Assembly (NCBI GenBank): GCA_018262795.1
Contig: JADFDM010000009.1
Coordinates: 124,001-188,000, forward strand
DNA length: 64,000 nt
Source of the DNA: Sphingobacteriales bacterium
GTDB taxonomy: Bacteria > Bacteroidota > Bacteroidia > Chitinophagales > LD1
Direction of reading: 5' to 3'
The position numbers and the translations under genes are program-made. Below are positions 63,829-64,000 of the stretch, piece by piece (the stretch's first letter is position 1; every line of letters starts with the position of its first letter). The notes beneath the pieces were generated by a model that was given only the letters and a program-made list of their open reading frames with translations, made no database searches and had not been told where the DNA came from.

Positions 63829-64000
63829 TTATAAATGATAGCGGGCGAGTGGTTCGATTTGCTGGGTGGTAAATTCCCCTTTTAAAAATTTAAAATATCC
63901 GGTAATGGCAATCATGGCCGCATTGTCGGTGCAGTACTCAAACTTAGGGATGTGTGTGTGCCATCCATTTTTCTTCCCTAAATCTTTCAACCTCTTGCGA
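63829..64000 (-). CDS. tsaD: tRNA threonylcarbamoyladenosine biosynthesis protein TsaD, C-terminal end (cut by window edge)
   Basis: Only the last 57 codons are inside. The fragment reads WHTHIPKFEYCTDNAAMIAI and ends PLARYHL, where the YCTDNAAMIA motif is the C-terminal metal-binding signature of TsaD/Kae1. It makes the t6A modification of tRNAs. The start lies beyond base 64000. Confidence 0.88.
   Translation of the reverse strand, partial: RKRLKDLGKKNGWHTHIPKFEYCTDNAAMIAITGYFKFLKGEFTTQQIEPLARYHL

Overview
The window comes from a member of the Bacteroidota, probably near Chitinophagales or Sphingobacteriia. Evidence: five secreted proteins end in type IX secretion (T9SS) sorting domains of both type A and type B; several Bacteroidota-typical families occur (DUF4290, DUF5606, a probable DUF6952 gene); the ribosomal-protein genes lack Shine-Dalgarno sequences and start after A-rich stretches; and promoters match the Bacteroidota form TTG-N19-TAnnTTTG. 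No tRNA, rRNA, CRISPR array or intact mobile element was seen.

Layout. 1-6.4 kb: the start of pheS, guaB, an alpha/beta hydrolase and two T9SS cargo proteins. 6.7-16.3 kb: the ribosomal block rplE-rpsN-rpsH-rplF-rplR-rpsE-rpmD-rplO-secY-map-infA-rpmJ-rpsM-rpsK-rpsD-rpoA-rplQ, cut off from its usual upstream half (rpsJ to rplX) and segmented by its own promoters and hairpin terminators. 16.4-21.1 kb: a thioredoxin pair, a sugar-transferase/lipoprotein/oxidoreductase group and a DinB protein. 21.2-25.9 kb: a 1575-residue T9SS surface protein. 26-27.4 kb: dedA and aroE. 27.4-28.5 kb: a gene-poor stretch with a 42-bp tandem repeat array. 28.5-43.9 kb: a PIF1-like helicase, a nucleotidyltransferase/NMO/serA operon, uvrB, a DUF5606 gene, an M3 peptidase, a P450, a PcrA-type helicase and a DUF4290 gene. 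44.3-50.6 kb: sdaA, a second NMO, lipoproteins, a decayed transposase, an acyltransferase and fmt. 50.7-55 kb: a C10 peptidase operon and a TPR protein. 55-64 kb: secG, membrane proteins, a methyltransferase, an outer-membrane barrel, a ceramidase-family protein, def, ruvX, a DUF1573 gene and the end of tsaD.

Most genes are housekeeping: translation, protein export (SecY, SecG, Map, Def, Fmt), DNA repair (UvrB, PcrA, RuvX) and serine metabolism (SerA, SdaA). The accessory part is the T9SS cargo set, the C10 peptidase with its lipoprotein, the P450 and the ceramidase-like enzyme.

The observations I rate highest are: the 42-bp array with duplicated flanks; a leader element shared by the rplE and infA transcripts; promoter boxes so close to the start codons of at least six genes that their mRNAs should be leaderless; the split and segmented spc operon; a family of G-poor tracts at 3' ends of minus-strand genes; and a ceramidase homologue with Thr where the nucleophilic Ser is expected.
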